Positions 1 to 7,956 of a DNA stretch of 14,024 bases are shown in pieces; the stretch's first letter is position 1, and every line of letters starts with the position of its first letter. The notes under the pieces were generated by a model. That model made no database searches. It worked only from the letters and a program-made list of their open reading frames with translations, and was not told the origin of the DNA. The position numbers were made by a program, and so were the translations under genes. The stretch is from an uncultured Oscillospiraceae bacterium (GTDB taxonomy: Bacteria > Bacillota > Clostridia > Oscillospirales > Oscillospiraceae), in the NCBI GenBank assembly GCA_905234005.1, contig CAJOFW010000006.1, forward strand, positions 1 through 14,024, in the 5' to 3' direction.

Positions 1-1
1 C

Positions 2-133
2 TACTCCCGTTTCATGTACGGCCTCAAGAAGGCGGGCATCGATCTCAACCGCAAGATGCTCTCCGAGACCGCCATCAACGACCCCGCCGCCTTCACCGCG
101 CTCGTGGAGAGGGCGAAGGAAGCGATTGCGTAA
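2..133 (+). CDS. rplT: 50S ribosomal protein L20, 3' end only (last 43 codons)
   Basis: The reading frame entering from the left edge translates to a typical L20 C-terminus: it begins [20 protein letters not shown] and ends in an alanine/glutamate-rich helix with stop TAA at 131-133. L20 binds 23S rRNA early in assembly of the large subunit, and full-length L20 is about 117-120 residues, so about two thirds of the gene lies outside the window. In Firmicutes rplT normally ends the infC-rpmI-rplT operon, and the strong hairpin just downstream fits an operon end here. The gene points toward the small minus-strand gene at 189-353, so the two are convergent. The family call is firm; the left boundary is simply the window edge. 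Confidence 0.93.
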   Translation, partial: YSRFMYGLKKAGIDLNRKMLSETAINDPAAFTALVERAKEAIA

Positions 134-156
134 GCGCATACACCATAATATAAATA

Positions 157-190
157 CGGCGCGTCCCGGTCAAACCGGGACGCGCCGTTT
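157..190 (+). terminator. Intrinsic terminator of rplT, probably bidirectional
   Basis: A perfect 14-bp GC-rich stem (157-170 with 174-187) with a 3-nt loop is followed by TTT on the plus strand. It lies 23 nt after the rplT stop. Read on the minus strand the same stem is followed by TATTTATATT and directly abuts the stop codon of the convergent 54-aa gene, so it can serve both transcripts. Confidence 0.85.
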
Positions 191-353
191 ACGCGGGTGG
201 GTTGTCCGGGGCTTCGATGTATGCTTCCTCCGCCGCCTGCTGGGCGCGGATGAGAAGCGATTGCGCCGCCGCGCTGTCCGAGCGCTCGAGCGCCCCGAGC
301 GCCTCCGTGACGCCGCCCCACAGGATCAGATAAGGTCTTTTGTATTCGTCCAT
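189..353 (-). CDS. Small conserved-looking hypothetical protein, 54 aa
   Basis: I do not recognise a named family. The minus-strand frame starting with ATG at 353-351 has an excellent ribosome site (GGAGGAG, 8 nt upstream), which selects this start over an ATG 29 codons upstream in the same frame. The product begins MDEYKRPYLILWGGVTEAL and continues as alanine/glutamate-rich sequence (QSLLIRAQQAAEEAYIEA), so two amphipathic helices are likely. There is no signal peptide and no cysteine. It is probably cytosolic. Small proteins of this style are common in clostridial genomes, but I cannot assign a role. The gene sits directly behind the terminator of the structured minus-strand RNA at 374-553, so it would be expressed by readthrough or antitermination from that promoter. 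It ends against the rplT terminator. Confidence 0.72.
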   Translation of the reverse strand: MDEYKRPYLILWGGVTEALGALERSDSAAAQSLLIRAQQAAEEAYIEAPDNPPA

Positions 354-373
354 TTTGTATTCTCCTCCGCAAT

Positions 374-403
374 AAAAAAGTGGCACAGCCGAGGCCGTGC
401 CAC
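374..403 (-). terminator. Intrinsic terminator of the structured RNA, just upstream of the 54-aa gene
   Basis: On the minus strand, GTGGCAC (403-397) pairs with GTGCCAC (386-380). The stem continues inward with a single mismatch and is followed by six T (379-374). The ribosome site of the 54-aa gene begins only a few bases later, so the hairpin separates RNA and gene within one transcription unit. Confidence 0.8.
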
Positions 404-553
404 GAAAAACGCACGGCTCCGATTGTTGCCACACAATCACAACACTCAGCGGTCAGCATACGCATTGTAGAGCCTACGTTTTTGCCAAAAGGCAAAACGT
501 ATGCTAACCGCAATGAGCGTGTAAACGCAGCTATTCGGATGTGATTATGTGGC
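374..553 (-). ncRNA. Structured minus-strand RNA, 6S RNA-like candidate (or regulatory leader)
   Basis: A minus-strand promoter predicts a 5' end near 553 and an intrinsic terminator ends at 374, giving an RNA of about 180 nt. It folds by eye into a long rod. The 5' end (553-540) pairs with 441-428 in a 14-bp closing stem containing one G-U pair. An asymmetric bubble follows, about 29 nt on the 5' side and 8 nt on the 3' side. A 13-bp inner stem (510-498 with 462-450, one G-U) then leads to a terminal part with a small hairpin (GCC-loop-GGC at about 484-493). Length, closing stem starting at +1, open central bubble and rod shape are the known architecture of bacterial 6S RNA, which binds the housekeeping RNA polymerase. 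The sequence itself is poorly diagnostic. The alternative is an attenuator leader for the 54-aa gene downstream. Confidence 0.5.
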
Positions 554-559
554 GAGACG

Positions 560-588
560 ATCATACCACACCCCGGCGAAAAACGCAA
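560..588 (-). promoter_or_regulatory. Sigma-A-type promoter driving the minus-strand RNA
   Basis: Read on the minus strand, TTGCGT (588-583), a 17-nt spacer and TATGAT (565-560) form a good -35/-10 pair. The predicted start falls at about 553, exactly at the first base of the 14-bp closing stem of the RNA, which supports the call. It is divergent from the leuA promoter, with the two -35 boxes about 45 nt apart. Confidence 0.75.
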
Positions 589-633
589 GCGAAACCGCGG
601 CCGCAGCGTTTTATTATTAACACGGAAAAAGCG

Positions 634-662
634 TTGACAATACCGTTCGGATATGGTAAAGT
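634..662 (+). promoter_or_regulatory. Sigma-A-type promoter of the leu-ilv operon
   Basis: A perfect -35 TTGACA (634-639), a 17-nt spacer and the -10 TAAAGT (657-662) predict a start near 669. It is the only strong promoter-like match before leuA and lies upstream of the leader peptide. I saw no clear operator or CodY-like palindrome beside it. Confidence 0.78.
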
Positions 663-692
663 CAACGTACTACCGTTATCAGAGGCAGCGTT

Positions 693-800
693 ATGATGTA
701 TTCCGTGAAGGCTCTTGTCATTCGACTTAGCGTTATTGTCGTACTACTCCCTGGGTTCGATAATAGCGCGAAAAGTCATGCCCTGAACGCGGGGTGCTGA
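693..800 (+). CDS. Leader peptide of the leu-ilv operon, 35 aa, branched-chain-residue rich
   Basis: A short frame with Shine-Dalgarno AGAGG (681-685) 7 nt before a double ATG (693, 696) encodes 35 residues and ends at TGA 798-800. Residues 7-19 read ALVIRLSVIVVLL. Eleven of residues 5-19 are Leu, Val or Ile, exactly the products of the downstream operon. By eye the run uses codons that the flanking structural genes largely avoid (CTT, CTA, ATT, GTT, GTA, with CGA for Arg), whereas those genes favour CTC/CTG, ATC and GTC/GTG. The frame sits between the promoter and a strong terminator, the classic layout of a ribosome-mediated attenuator in which scarcity of charged tRNA stalls the ribosome. 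The peptide itself probably has no function. An ATG at 696 is the only alternative start. Confidence 0.82.
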   Translation: MMYSVKALVIRLSVIVVLLPGFDNSAKSHALNAGC

Positions 801-828
801 TTCCGGCCGGAGATTGGGCCATCAGCAC
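794..828 (+). promoter_or_regulatory. Leader hairpin overlapping the leader-peptide stop codon
   Basis: GTGCTGAT (794-801) pairs perfectly with ATCAGCAC (821-828), and an inner GGCC (805-808) can pair with GGCC (817-820). The 5' arm contains the TGA stop of the leader peptide, so a ribosome finishing the peptide would open it. A competing pairing of 814-822 with 847-855 (9 bp, three wobbles) would destroy both this hairpin's 3' arm and the downstream terminator's 5' arm. The layout suits an attenuation switch, but I could not settle by eye which state goes with starvation. Confidence 0.55.
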
Positions 829-842
829 AGGCAGGCAACACA

Positions 843-879
843 CCGTATGGTCTGACTTTTCGGACTGTACGGTTTTTTT
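843..879 (+). terminator. Attenuator terminator upstream of leuA
   Basis: A 13-bp stem (843-855 with 860-872, three G-U pairs) with a CTTT loop is followed by seven consecutive T (873-879). It lies 43 nt after the leader-peptide stop and 45 nt before the leuA start, inside the predicted leuA transcript, so its natural role is conditional termination. Confidence 0.88.
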
Positions 880-924
880 CTTGCGCCAAACGCCATCATC
901 ACTCGGAAAGGAACAACCGAAAGC

Positions 925-2460
<1,536 letters not shown>

Positions 2461-2464
2461 AAGC

Positions 2465-3724
2465 ATGGGCATGACCATGACCCAGAAGATCCTCGCCGCC
2501 CACGCCGGGCTTCCGTCCGTCAGGGCCGGCGACCTGATCGAGGCGAAGCTCGACCTCGTCCTCGGCAACGACGTGACCACGCCCGTGGCCGTCGGCGTGT
2601 TCGAGCAGGCCGGGTTCACATCGGTCTTCGACCGTGAGAAAATCGCCATCGTCCTCGACCACTACACCCCCTGCAAGGATATCAAGTCCGCCCAGCTCTG
2701 CAAGACGGCCCGCGGCTTTGCGCAAAAGCACGGCATCACCCACCTCTACGACGTGGGCAAAGCCGGCATCGAGCACGCCCTTCTGCCGGAGCTTGGCCTC
2801 GTCGCCCCCGGCGACTGCGTCATCGGCGCGGACAGCCACACCTGCACCTACGGCGCCCTCGGCGCGTTCTCGACCGGCGTCGGCTCGACCGATATGGCCG
2901 CCGGCATGGCCGCGGGCGAGAACTGGTTCAAGGTGCCGCCCGCCATCCGCGTCACGCTGACCGGCTCCCTGCCCGCGTATGTGTCCGGCAAGGACGTGAT
3001 CCTGCACCTGATCGGCCTCATCGGCGTGGACGGGGCGCTGTACAAATCCCTCGAATTCACCGGCCCCGGCGTCGCGGCGCTGTCGATGGACGACCGGTTC
3101 ACGATCGCGAACATGGCGATCGAGGCCGGCGGCAAGAACGGCATCTTCCCGGTCGACGAGAAGACCATCGAATACGTCACCGGCCGCGTTGACCGCCCGT
3201 GGACGGCATACGAGGCCGACCCCGACGCGGTGTACGAGTCCGAGGTCACGATCGACCTCTCCGCGCTGAAGCCGACCGTCTCCCTGCCGCACCTGCCGTC
3301 GAACACGAGGACGATCGACGAGGTCAAGGGCATGCCGATCGACCAGGTCGTGATCGGCTCCTGCACGAACGGCCGCATCTCCGACCTGCGCGCCGCCGCC
3401 GAGCTTCTGCGCGGCCGTGCGGTCGCGGACGGCATCCGCTGCATCGTCATCCCGGCCACGCAGAGCGTGTATAAGCAGTGCGTCGCCGAGGGGCTTACCG
3501 ATATCTTCATCGACGCCGGCTGCGTGTTCTCCACGCCGACCTGCGGGCCGTGCCTCGGCGGGCACATGGGCTGCATGGCCGAGGGCGAACGCGCCGTCGC
3601 CACGACGAACCGCAACTTCGTGGGCCGCATGGGTCACACCGAGAGCGAGGTCATCCTCGCCTCGCCCGCCGTCGCCGCCGCCAGCGCCGTAAAAGGCGCG
3701 CTGGCCTCGCCGTTCGACCTGTAA
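2465..3724 (+). CDS. leuC: 3-isopropylmalate dehydratase, large subunit, 419 aa
   Basis: LeuC with LeuD isomerises 2-isopropylmalate to 3-isopropylmalate. It is an aconitase-family protein of the short (about 420-residue) type also found in archaea and many Clostridia. The [4Fe-4S] ligands are visible as C300 in GSCTNGR and C360/C363 in [20 protein letters not shown] is the conserved substrate-side motif. GGAGG at 2451-2455, inside the end of leuA, selects the ATG at 2465 over nearby ATGs at 2471 and 2477. The 4-nt gap suggests translational coupling with leuA. A repeat hairpin begins on the last base of its stop codon. Homoaconitase is the usual confusion in this family, but leuA and leuB neighbours argue against it. 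Confidence 0.96.
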   Translation: MGMTMTQKILAAHAGLPSVRAGDLIEAKLDLVLGNDVTTPVAVGVFEQAGFTSVFDREKIAIVLDHYTPCKDIKSAQLCKTARGFAQKHGITHLYDVGKAGIEHALLPELGLVAPGDCVIGADSHTCTYGALGAFSTGVGSTDMAAGMAAGENWFKVPPAIRVTLTGSLPAYVSGKDVILHLIGLIGVDGALYKSLEFTGPGVAALSMDDRFTIANMAIEAGGKNGIFPVDEKTIEYVTGRVDRPWTAYEADPDAVYESEVTIDLSALKPTVSLPHLPSNTRTIDEVKGMPIDQVVIGSCTNGRISDLRAAAELLRGRAVADGIRCIVIPATQSVYKQCVAEGLTDIFIDAGCVFSTPTCGPCLGGHMGCMAEGERAVATTNRNFVGRMGHTESEVILASPAVAAASAVKGALASPFDL

Positions 3725-3772
3725 TCCTTTTTCCTGTAAGAAAAAGGATCAAAAAGAACTTTCCATTCGCTT
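3724..3772 (+). repeat. Intergenic hairpin repeat, copy 1 (leuC-leuD gap)
   Basis: A perfect 10-bp stem (ATCCTTTTTC, 3724-3733, with 3740-3749) is followed by ATCAAAAAGAACTTT and, after three bases, TTCGCTT (3766-3772). The same layout recurs at 7796-7845. No T run follows the stem, so it is not a standard terminator. The stem starts on the last base of the leuC stop codon. It may act in transcript stability or processing, or be a mobile REP-like element. Confidence 0.75.
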
Positions 3773-3782
3773 CGAAACGGCG

Positions 3783-3820
3783 GCGATTCCAAGGCTTTGC
3801 GCCCGGTAACGAGACAAAGC
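3783..3820 (+). repeat. 38-nt intergenic repeat, copy 1
   Basis: These 38 nt match the reverse complement of 5436-5473 at 34 of 38 positions, including a 23-nt identical core (3793-3815). A 6-bp stem GCTTTG (3794-3799) with CAAAGC (3815-3820) is preserved in the other copy through a wobble. Here it directly follows the hairpin repeat and precedes the leuD ribosome site by 20 nt. Confidence 0.78.
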
Positions 3821-3852
3821 GCCAATCGGGAAAAGTACAAGGAGGCAATACC

Positions 3853-4341
<489 letters not shown>

Positions 4342-4344
4342 GCC

Positions 4345-5415
4345 ATGACTTATAACATCGCACTGCTCAAGGGCGACGGCATCGGCCCCGAGATCGTCGA
4401 CGCGGCCGTGGCCGTGCTCGAGAAGGTCGCCGAGAAGTTCGGCCACACGTTCAACTTCACCGAATACCTGATCGGCGGCGCCGCCATCGACGCGACCGGC
4501 GACCCGCTGCCGCAGGAGACGATCGACGGCTGCCTCGCCTCCGATTCCGTGCTGCTCGGCGCGGTCGGCGGCCCGAAGTGGGACACGCTGCCCGCCGACG
4601 TCCGCCCGGAGAAGGGGCTTCTGCGCATCCGCGCCGCCATGGGCCTGTACACGAACCTGCGCCCCGCGAAGCTCTATCCCGCGCTCGCCGAGCGCTGCCC
4701 GCTCAAGAAGGAGATCGTCGAAAACGGCTTTGACCTCCTGATCGTCCGCGAGCTGACCGGCGGCATCTACTTCGGCGACCGGGGCCGCCGCGAGGGGAAA
4801 TACGGCCCCGAGGCGTACGACACCGAGGCGTATTCGGTCATGGAGATCGAGCGCATCTGCCGCGTAGCCCTCGCCGCCGCGCAGAAGCGTTCGGGCCGGG
4901 TCATCTCCGTCGACAAGGCGAACGTCCTCGAGACGAGCCGCCTGTGGCGGGAGATCGTCCATAAGCTCGCGGAGGAATACGAGGGCGTCACGGTCGAGGA
5001 TATGCTCGTCGACAACACCGCCCAGCAGCTCGTGAAGAACCCCTCGCAGTTTGACGTGCTCGTCACGACGAATATGTTCGGCGACATCCTCTCCGACGAG
5101 GCCAGCCAGATCACCGGCTCCATCGGCATGCTCGCGTCCGCGTCGCTGGGCGACGGCACACGCGGCCTGTACGAGCCGATCCACGGCTCCGCGCCGTCCA
5201 TGGGCGGGCTGGACAAGGCAAACCCGATCGCGACGATCCTGTCCGGCGCGATGATGCTGCGCTACGCGTTCAATCTGGGCGCGGAGGCCGACGCCATCGA
5301 GGCCGCCGTCGACAGGGCGCTGAACGACGGCTGCCGCACCTACGACATCGTCGCCCCCGGCATGAAGACCCTCAAATGCAGCGAGCTGACGCGGGAGATC
5401 ATCGCAAGGCTCTGA
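4345..5415 (+). CDS. leuB: 3-isopropylmalate dehydrogenase, 356 aa
   Basis: LeuB oxidatively decarboxylates 3-isopropylmalate to 2-ketoisocaproate with NAD, the last leucine-specific step before transamination. Visible family features are GDGIGPEI near the N-terminus, the substrate-binding arginines around RIRAAMGLYTNLRP, DKANVL (D190, K191), the metal-site aspartates D223, D247 and D251 in VDNTAQQ and GDILSDEAS, and the NAD-binding GLYEPIHGSAP. Length 356 is typical. The start lies 3 nt after the leuD stop with AAGGA in the end of leuD, so it is translationally coupled. Isocitrate or tartrate dehydrogenase paralogues are excluded mainly by context and by the LRIRAAMGLYTNLRP segment. Confidence 0.97.
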   Translation: MTYNIALLKGDGIGPEIVDAAVAVLEKVAEKFGHTFNFTEYLIGGAAIDATGDPLPQETIDGCLASDSVLLGAVGGPKWDTLPADVRPEKGLLRIRAAMGLYTNLRPAKLYPALAERCPLKKEIVENGFDLLIVRELTGGIYFGDRGRREGKYGPEAYDTEAYSVMEIERICRVALAAAQKRSGRVISVDKANVLETSRLWREIVHKLAEEYEGVTVEDMLVDNTAQQLVKNPSQFDVLVTTNMFGDILSDEASQITGSIGMLASASLGDGTRGLYEPIHGSAPSMGGLDKANPIATILSGAMMLRYAFNLGAEADAIEAAVDRALNDGCRTYDIVAPGMKTLKCSELTREIIARL

Positions 5416-5435
5416 TACTGTTCCCCAATTAAAAA

Positions 5436-5473
5436 GCTTCGTCTCGTTACCGGGCGCAAAGCCCCGGAAACGC
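5436..5473 (-). repeat. 38-nt intergenic repeat, copy 2 (inverted)
   Basis: This is the second copy of the element at 3783-3820 in opposite orientation, with four differences in 38. It occupies the leuB-ilvB gap without the neighbouring hairpin repeat, so the two repeat parts can occur separately. The two copies flank leuD-leuB as an inverted pair about 1.6 kb apart. Confidence 0.78.
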
Positions 5474-5520
5474 GGAGACCGGTTTTTGAAGAAGTACAAA
5501 CATAAAGGAATGAAGCAACT

Positions 5521-7230
5521 ATGAAACTGACCGGCGCACAAATTGTCATCGAGTGTCTGCTGGAGCAGCACGTGGACACGATCTTCGGCTACCCCGGCGG
5601 CACCATCCTGAACGTGTACGACGCGCTGTACGACTACCGCGACCGCATCACGCACATCCGCACCGCCCACGAGCAGGGCGCGGCCCACGCGGCGGACGGC
5701 TACGCCCGCTCCACCGGCAAGGTGGGCGTGTGCTTCGCCACGTCCGGCCCGGGCGCCACGAACCTCGTGACCGGCATCGCGACGGCGTATATGGACTCCA
5801 GCCCCGTCGTGTTCATCACCTGCAACGTGGCCAAGCCCCTGATCGGCAAGGACTCCTTCCAGGAGGTCGATATCACCGGCGTGACCATGCCCGTCACGAA
5901 GTGCAACTACATCGTCGAGCACGCCGATCAGGTGGCCGACATCGTCCGCGAGGCGTTCGCGATCGCCCGCTCGGGCCGTCCCGGCCCCGTGCTGATCGAC
6001 ATCCTCAAAAACGCCACGGCGGAGGAGGCCGAGTACGAGCCGCTCAAGCGCCATCTGCACCACACCGAGGGCCGTCTCGGCGCCCTGATCTCCCGTGCCA
6101 GCCACGATCTGAAGGCCCCCGAGCCGGATCTGAACGACATCGAAAAGCTCGTCGATATGATAAACGCCTCGGAGCGTCCGCTGCTCATCTGCGGCGGCGG
6201 CGTCGTGCGCAGCCGCGCCCACGTCGAGTTCGAGGAGTTCGCGAACCGTCTGGACGCCCCCGTGGCCATCACGCTGATGGGCGGCGGCGGCTTCCGGGGC
6301 CGCAACCCGCTCACGACCGGCATGATCGGCATGCACGGCTCCCAGGCCAGCAACATGGCCGTCGACGCGTGCGACCTGCTCATCGCGTTCGGCTGCCGCT
6401 TCTCCGACCGCGTCGCCCTCGATCCGACGAGCTTTGCCGCGCAGGCGAAGATCGTCCACGTCGACATCGACCGCTCCGAGATCAACAAGAACGTCCAGAC
6501 CGACCACCACATCATCGGCGACGCGAAGCGCGTGCTCGAGCTTCTGAACGAGCGCGTCCGCCAGAAGGATCACACCGCGTGGAAGGAATACGTCTTCTCG
6601 TTCCCGACCCAGACCGAGTACGAGCTTGCGAGCGACACGCTCAACCCCCGCCAGATTACCGATTCGATCGCCCGCCTGTGCCCGATGGAGACGTATGTCG
6701 CCACCGACGTCGGCCAGCACCAGATGTGGACGGCGCAGCACTTCCACTACGATTTCCCGGGCCAGCTCCTGACCTCCGGCGGCTTCGGCGCGATGGGCTT
6801 CGGCCTCGGCGCGGCCATCGGCGCGAAGGTCAGCCACCCCGACAAGGTCGTCATCCACATGACCGGCGACGGCAGCTTCCGCATGAACCTCAACGAGCTG
6901 CACACCGTCGCGACGTACAACCTGCCCATCATCACGGTCATCTTCGACAACCGCACGCTCGGCATGGTGCGCCAGTGGCAGACGCTCATCTACGACCAGC
7001 GCTACGCGGCCACGGACATCGGCGTCGACCTCGACTACGTCAAGCTCGCCGAGGCATACGGCCTGAGCGGACGCCGCGTCTCGAACCAGGCCGATTTCGA
7101 GGACGCCCTGAAGGAGGCCCTCGCGTGCGGCCACGGCTACATCATCGACTGCGTGATCGACATCGACGAGAAGGTCAAGCCCATGGTCAACGGCGGCGAC
7201 CCGATCACGAAATTCCTGATTCTGGACTGA
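5521..7230 (+). CDS. ilvB: Acetolactate synthase, large (catalytic) subunit, 569 aa
   Basis: IlvB is a thiamine diphosphate enzyme that joins two pyruvates to 2-acetolactate, or pyruvate with 2-ketobutyrate for isoleucine. E51 in THIRTAHEQGAAHAADGYAR is the catalytic glutamate that activates the cofactor. The central domain (about 190-330) is the FAD-type domain of the biosynthetic enzymes. The C-terminal cofactor motif is GDGSF (449-453) with N477 closing it, and FDNRTLGMVRQWQ follows. The large size, FAD domain and the ilvN partner directly downstream identify the anabolic enzyme rather than the catabolic AlsS type. AAAGGA lies 11 nt before the ATG. A 105-nt gap holding an inverted repeat separates it from leuB. 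Confidence 0.97.
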   Translation: MKLTGAQIVIECLLEQHVDTIFGYPGGTILNVYDALYDYRDRITHIRTAHEQGAAHAADGYARSTGKVGVCFATSGPGATNLVTGIATAYMDSSPVVFITCNVAKPLIGKDSFQEVDITGVTMPVTKCNYIVEHADQVADIVREAFAIARSGRPGPVLIDILKNATAEEAEYEPLKRHLHHTEGRLGALISRASHDLKAPEPDLNDIEKLVDMINASERPLLICGGGVVRSRAHVEFEEFANRLDAPVAITLMGGGGFRGRNPLTTGMIGMHGSQASNMAVDACDLLIAFGCRFSDRVALDPTSFAAQAKIVHVDIDRSEINKNVQTDHHIIGDAKRVLELLNERVRQKDHTAWKEYVFSFPTQTEYELASDTLNPRQITDSIARLCPMETYVATDVGQHQMWTAQHFHYDFPGQLLTSGGFGAMGFGLGAAIGAKVSHPDKVVIHMTGDGSFRMNLNELHTVATYNLPIITVIFDNRTLGMVRQWQTLIYDQRYAATDIGVDLDYVKLAEAYGLSGRRVSNQADFEDALKEALACGHGYIIDCVIDIDEKVKPMVNGGDPITKFLILD

Positions 7231-7245
7231 GGAGGCGAGGCAAGC

Positions 7246-7797
7246 ATGGATAAGAAGCGTTACACCCTGGCCGTCATGGTCGACAACAAGGCCGGCGTCC
7301 TCAGCCAGGTCTCCCGTCTGTTCTCCCGCAAGGGCTACAACATCGAGTCTCTGGCCGTCGGCGCCATCGAGAACCCCGAGGTCTCCCGCATCACGATCGA
7401 GATCCTGGCCGAGAACGACCAGCAGGTCAATCTCATCTGCAACCAGGTGCGCAAGATGTTCCCGGTACACTCCGTCAAGGTGCTCCGGGCCGAGCAGTCG
7501 ATCCGCCGCGAGCTCGTGCTCATCAAGGTACACGCCGAGACGCCCGAGCAGCGCAACGAGATCATCCAGATCAGCTCCATCTTCCGCGCCAACATCATCG
7601 ACGTCGCCCCGGCGTCCCTGACCATCGCGATCATCGGCGAGGAGGAGAAGGTCGACGCGATCATGGGCCTCGTCGAGAAAAACGGCATCCTCGAGATGGT
7701 TCGCACCGGCGTCATCGCCCTCGAGCGCGGCGCGTTCACCCTCAATGAGGACACCAAGGTCCGCGGCGAGTTCAACTACGGCAAAAACGTCCGGTGA
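7246..7797 (+). CDS. ilvN: Acetolactate synthase, small (regulatory) subunit, 183 aa
   Basis: The small subunit stimulates IlvB and normally gives it feedback inhibition by valine. Residues about 5-80 form an ACT domain, seen in DNKAGVLSQVSRLFSRKGYN followed by IESLAVG. The second half (about 85-175) is the ALS small-subunit C-terminal domain. At 183 residues it is slightly longer than the roughly 160 of the E. coli enzymes because of a short C-terminal tail. GGAGG (7231-7235) sits directly after the ilvB stop, 10 nt before the ATG, so the two subunits are co-expressed. A repeat hairpin starts inside its stop codon. The symbol ilvH is equally used for this protein. Confidence 0.96.
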   Translation: MDKKRYTLAVMVDNKAGVLSQVSRLFSRKGYNIESLAVGAIENPEVSRITIEILAENDQQVNLICNQVRKMFPVHSVKVLRAEQSIRRELVLIKVHAETPEQRNEIIQISSIFRANIIDVAPASLTIAIIGEEEKVDAIMGLVEKNGILEMVRTGVIALERGAFTLNEDTKVRGEFNYGKNVR

Positions 7798-7845
7798 TAC
7801 TTTTTCTTGAAAGAAAAAGTATCAAAAAGAACTTTGATTTCGCTT
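7796..7845 (+). repeat. Intergenic hairpin repeat, copy 2 (ilvN-ilvC gap)
   Basis: A perfect 12-bp stem (7796-7807 with 7812-7823, loop TGAA) is followed by the same AAAAAGAACTTT and TTCGCTT boxes as copy 1. Compared with copy 1 one C-G pair is replaced by A-T on both arms, which means the stem itself is conserved. No T run follows. As in copy 1, the stem begins on the stop codon of the upstream gene. Confidence 0.75.
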
Positions 7846-7956
7846 TGCAAATACTGCGTTGTCATGGCGTACCGCCCGGCAGCCTGTCCCGTTAATCCGA
7901 AATTCCATTATAAAAATCCCATAAATCATCCATAATCATCAAAGGAGAACATTACC

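Noticed and set aside
126..470. Plus-strand frame of 114 codons across the rplT terminator and the minus-strand RNA
   Set aside because: It overlaps the end of rplT and the terminator hairpin, has no ribosome site, and is arginine-rich in the manner of a shadow frame.
669..924. T-box riboswitch upstream of leuA
   Set aside because: This was the expected control for a Firmicute amino-acid operon, but I find no T-box sequence of the AGGGTGGNACCGCG type and no matching specifier stem. The leader peptide explains the region better.
7846..7956. Internal promoter before ilvC
   Set aside because: The stretch is AT-rich with a TATAAA, but no acceptable -35 box lies 16-18 nt upstream. I see only the ribosome site and untranslated leader here.
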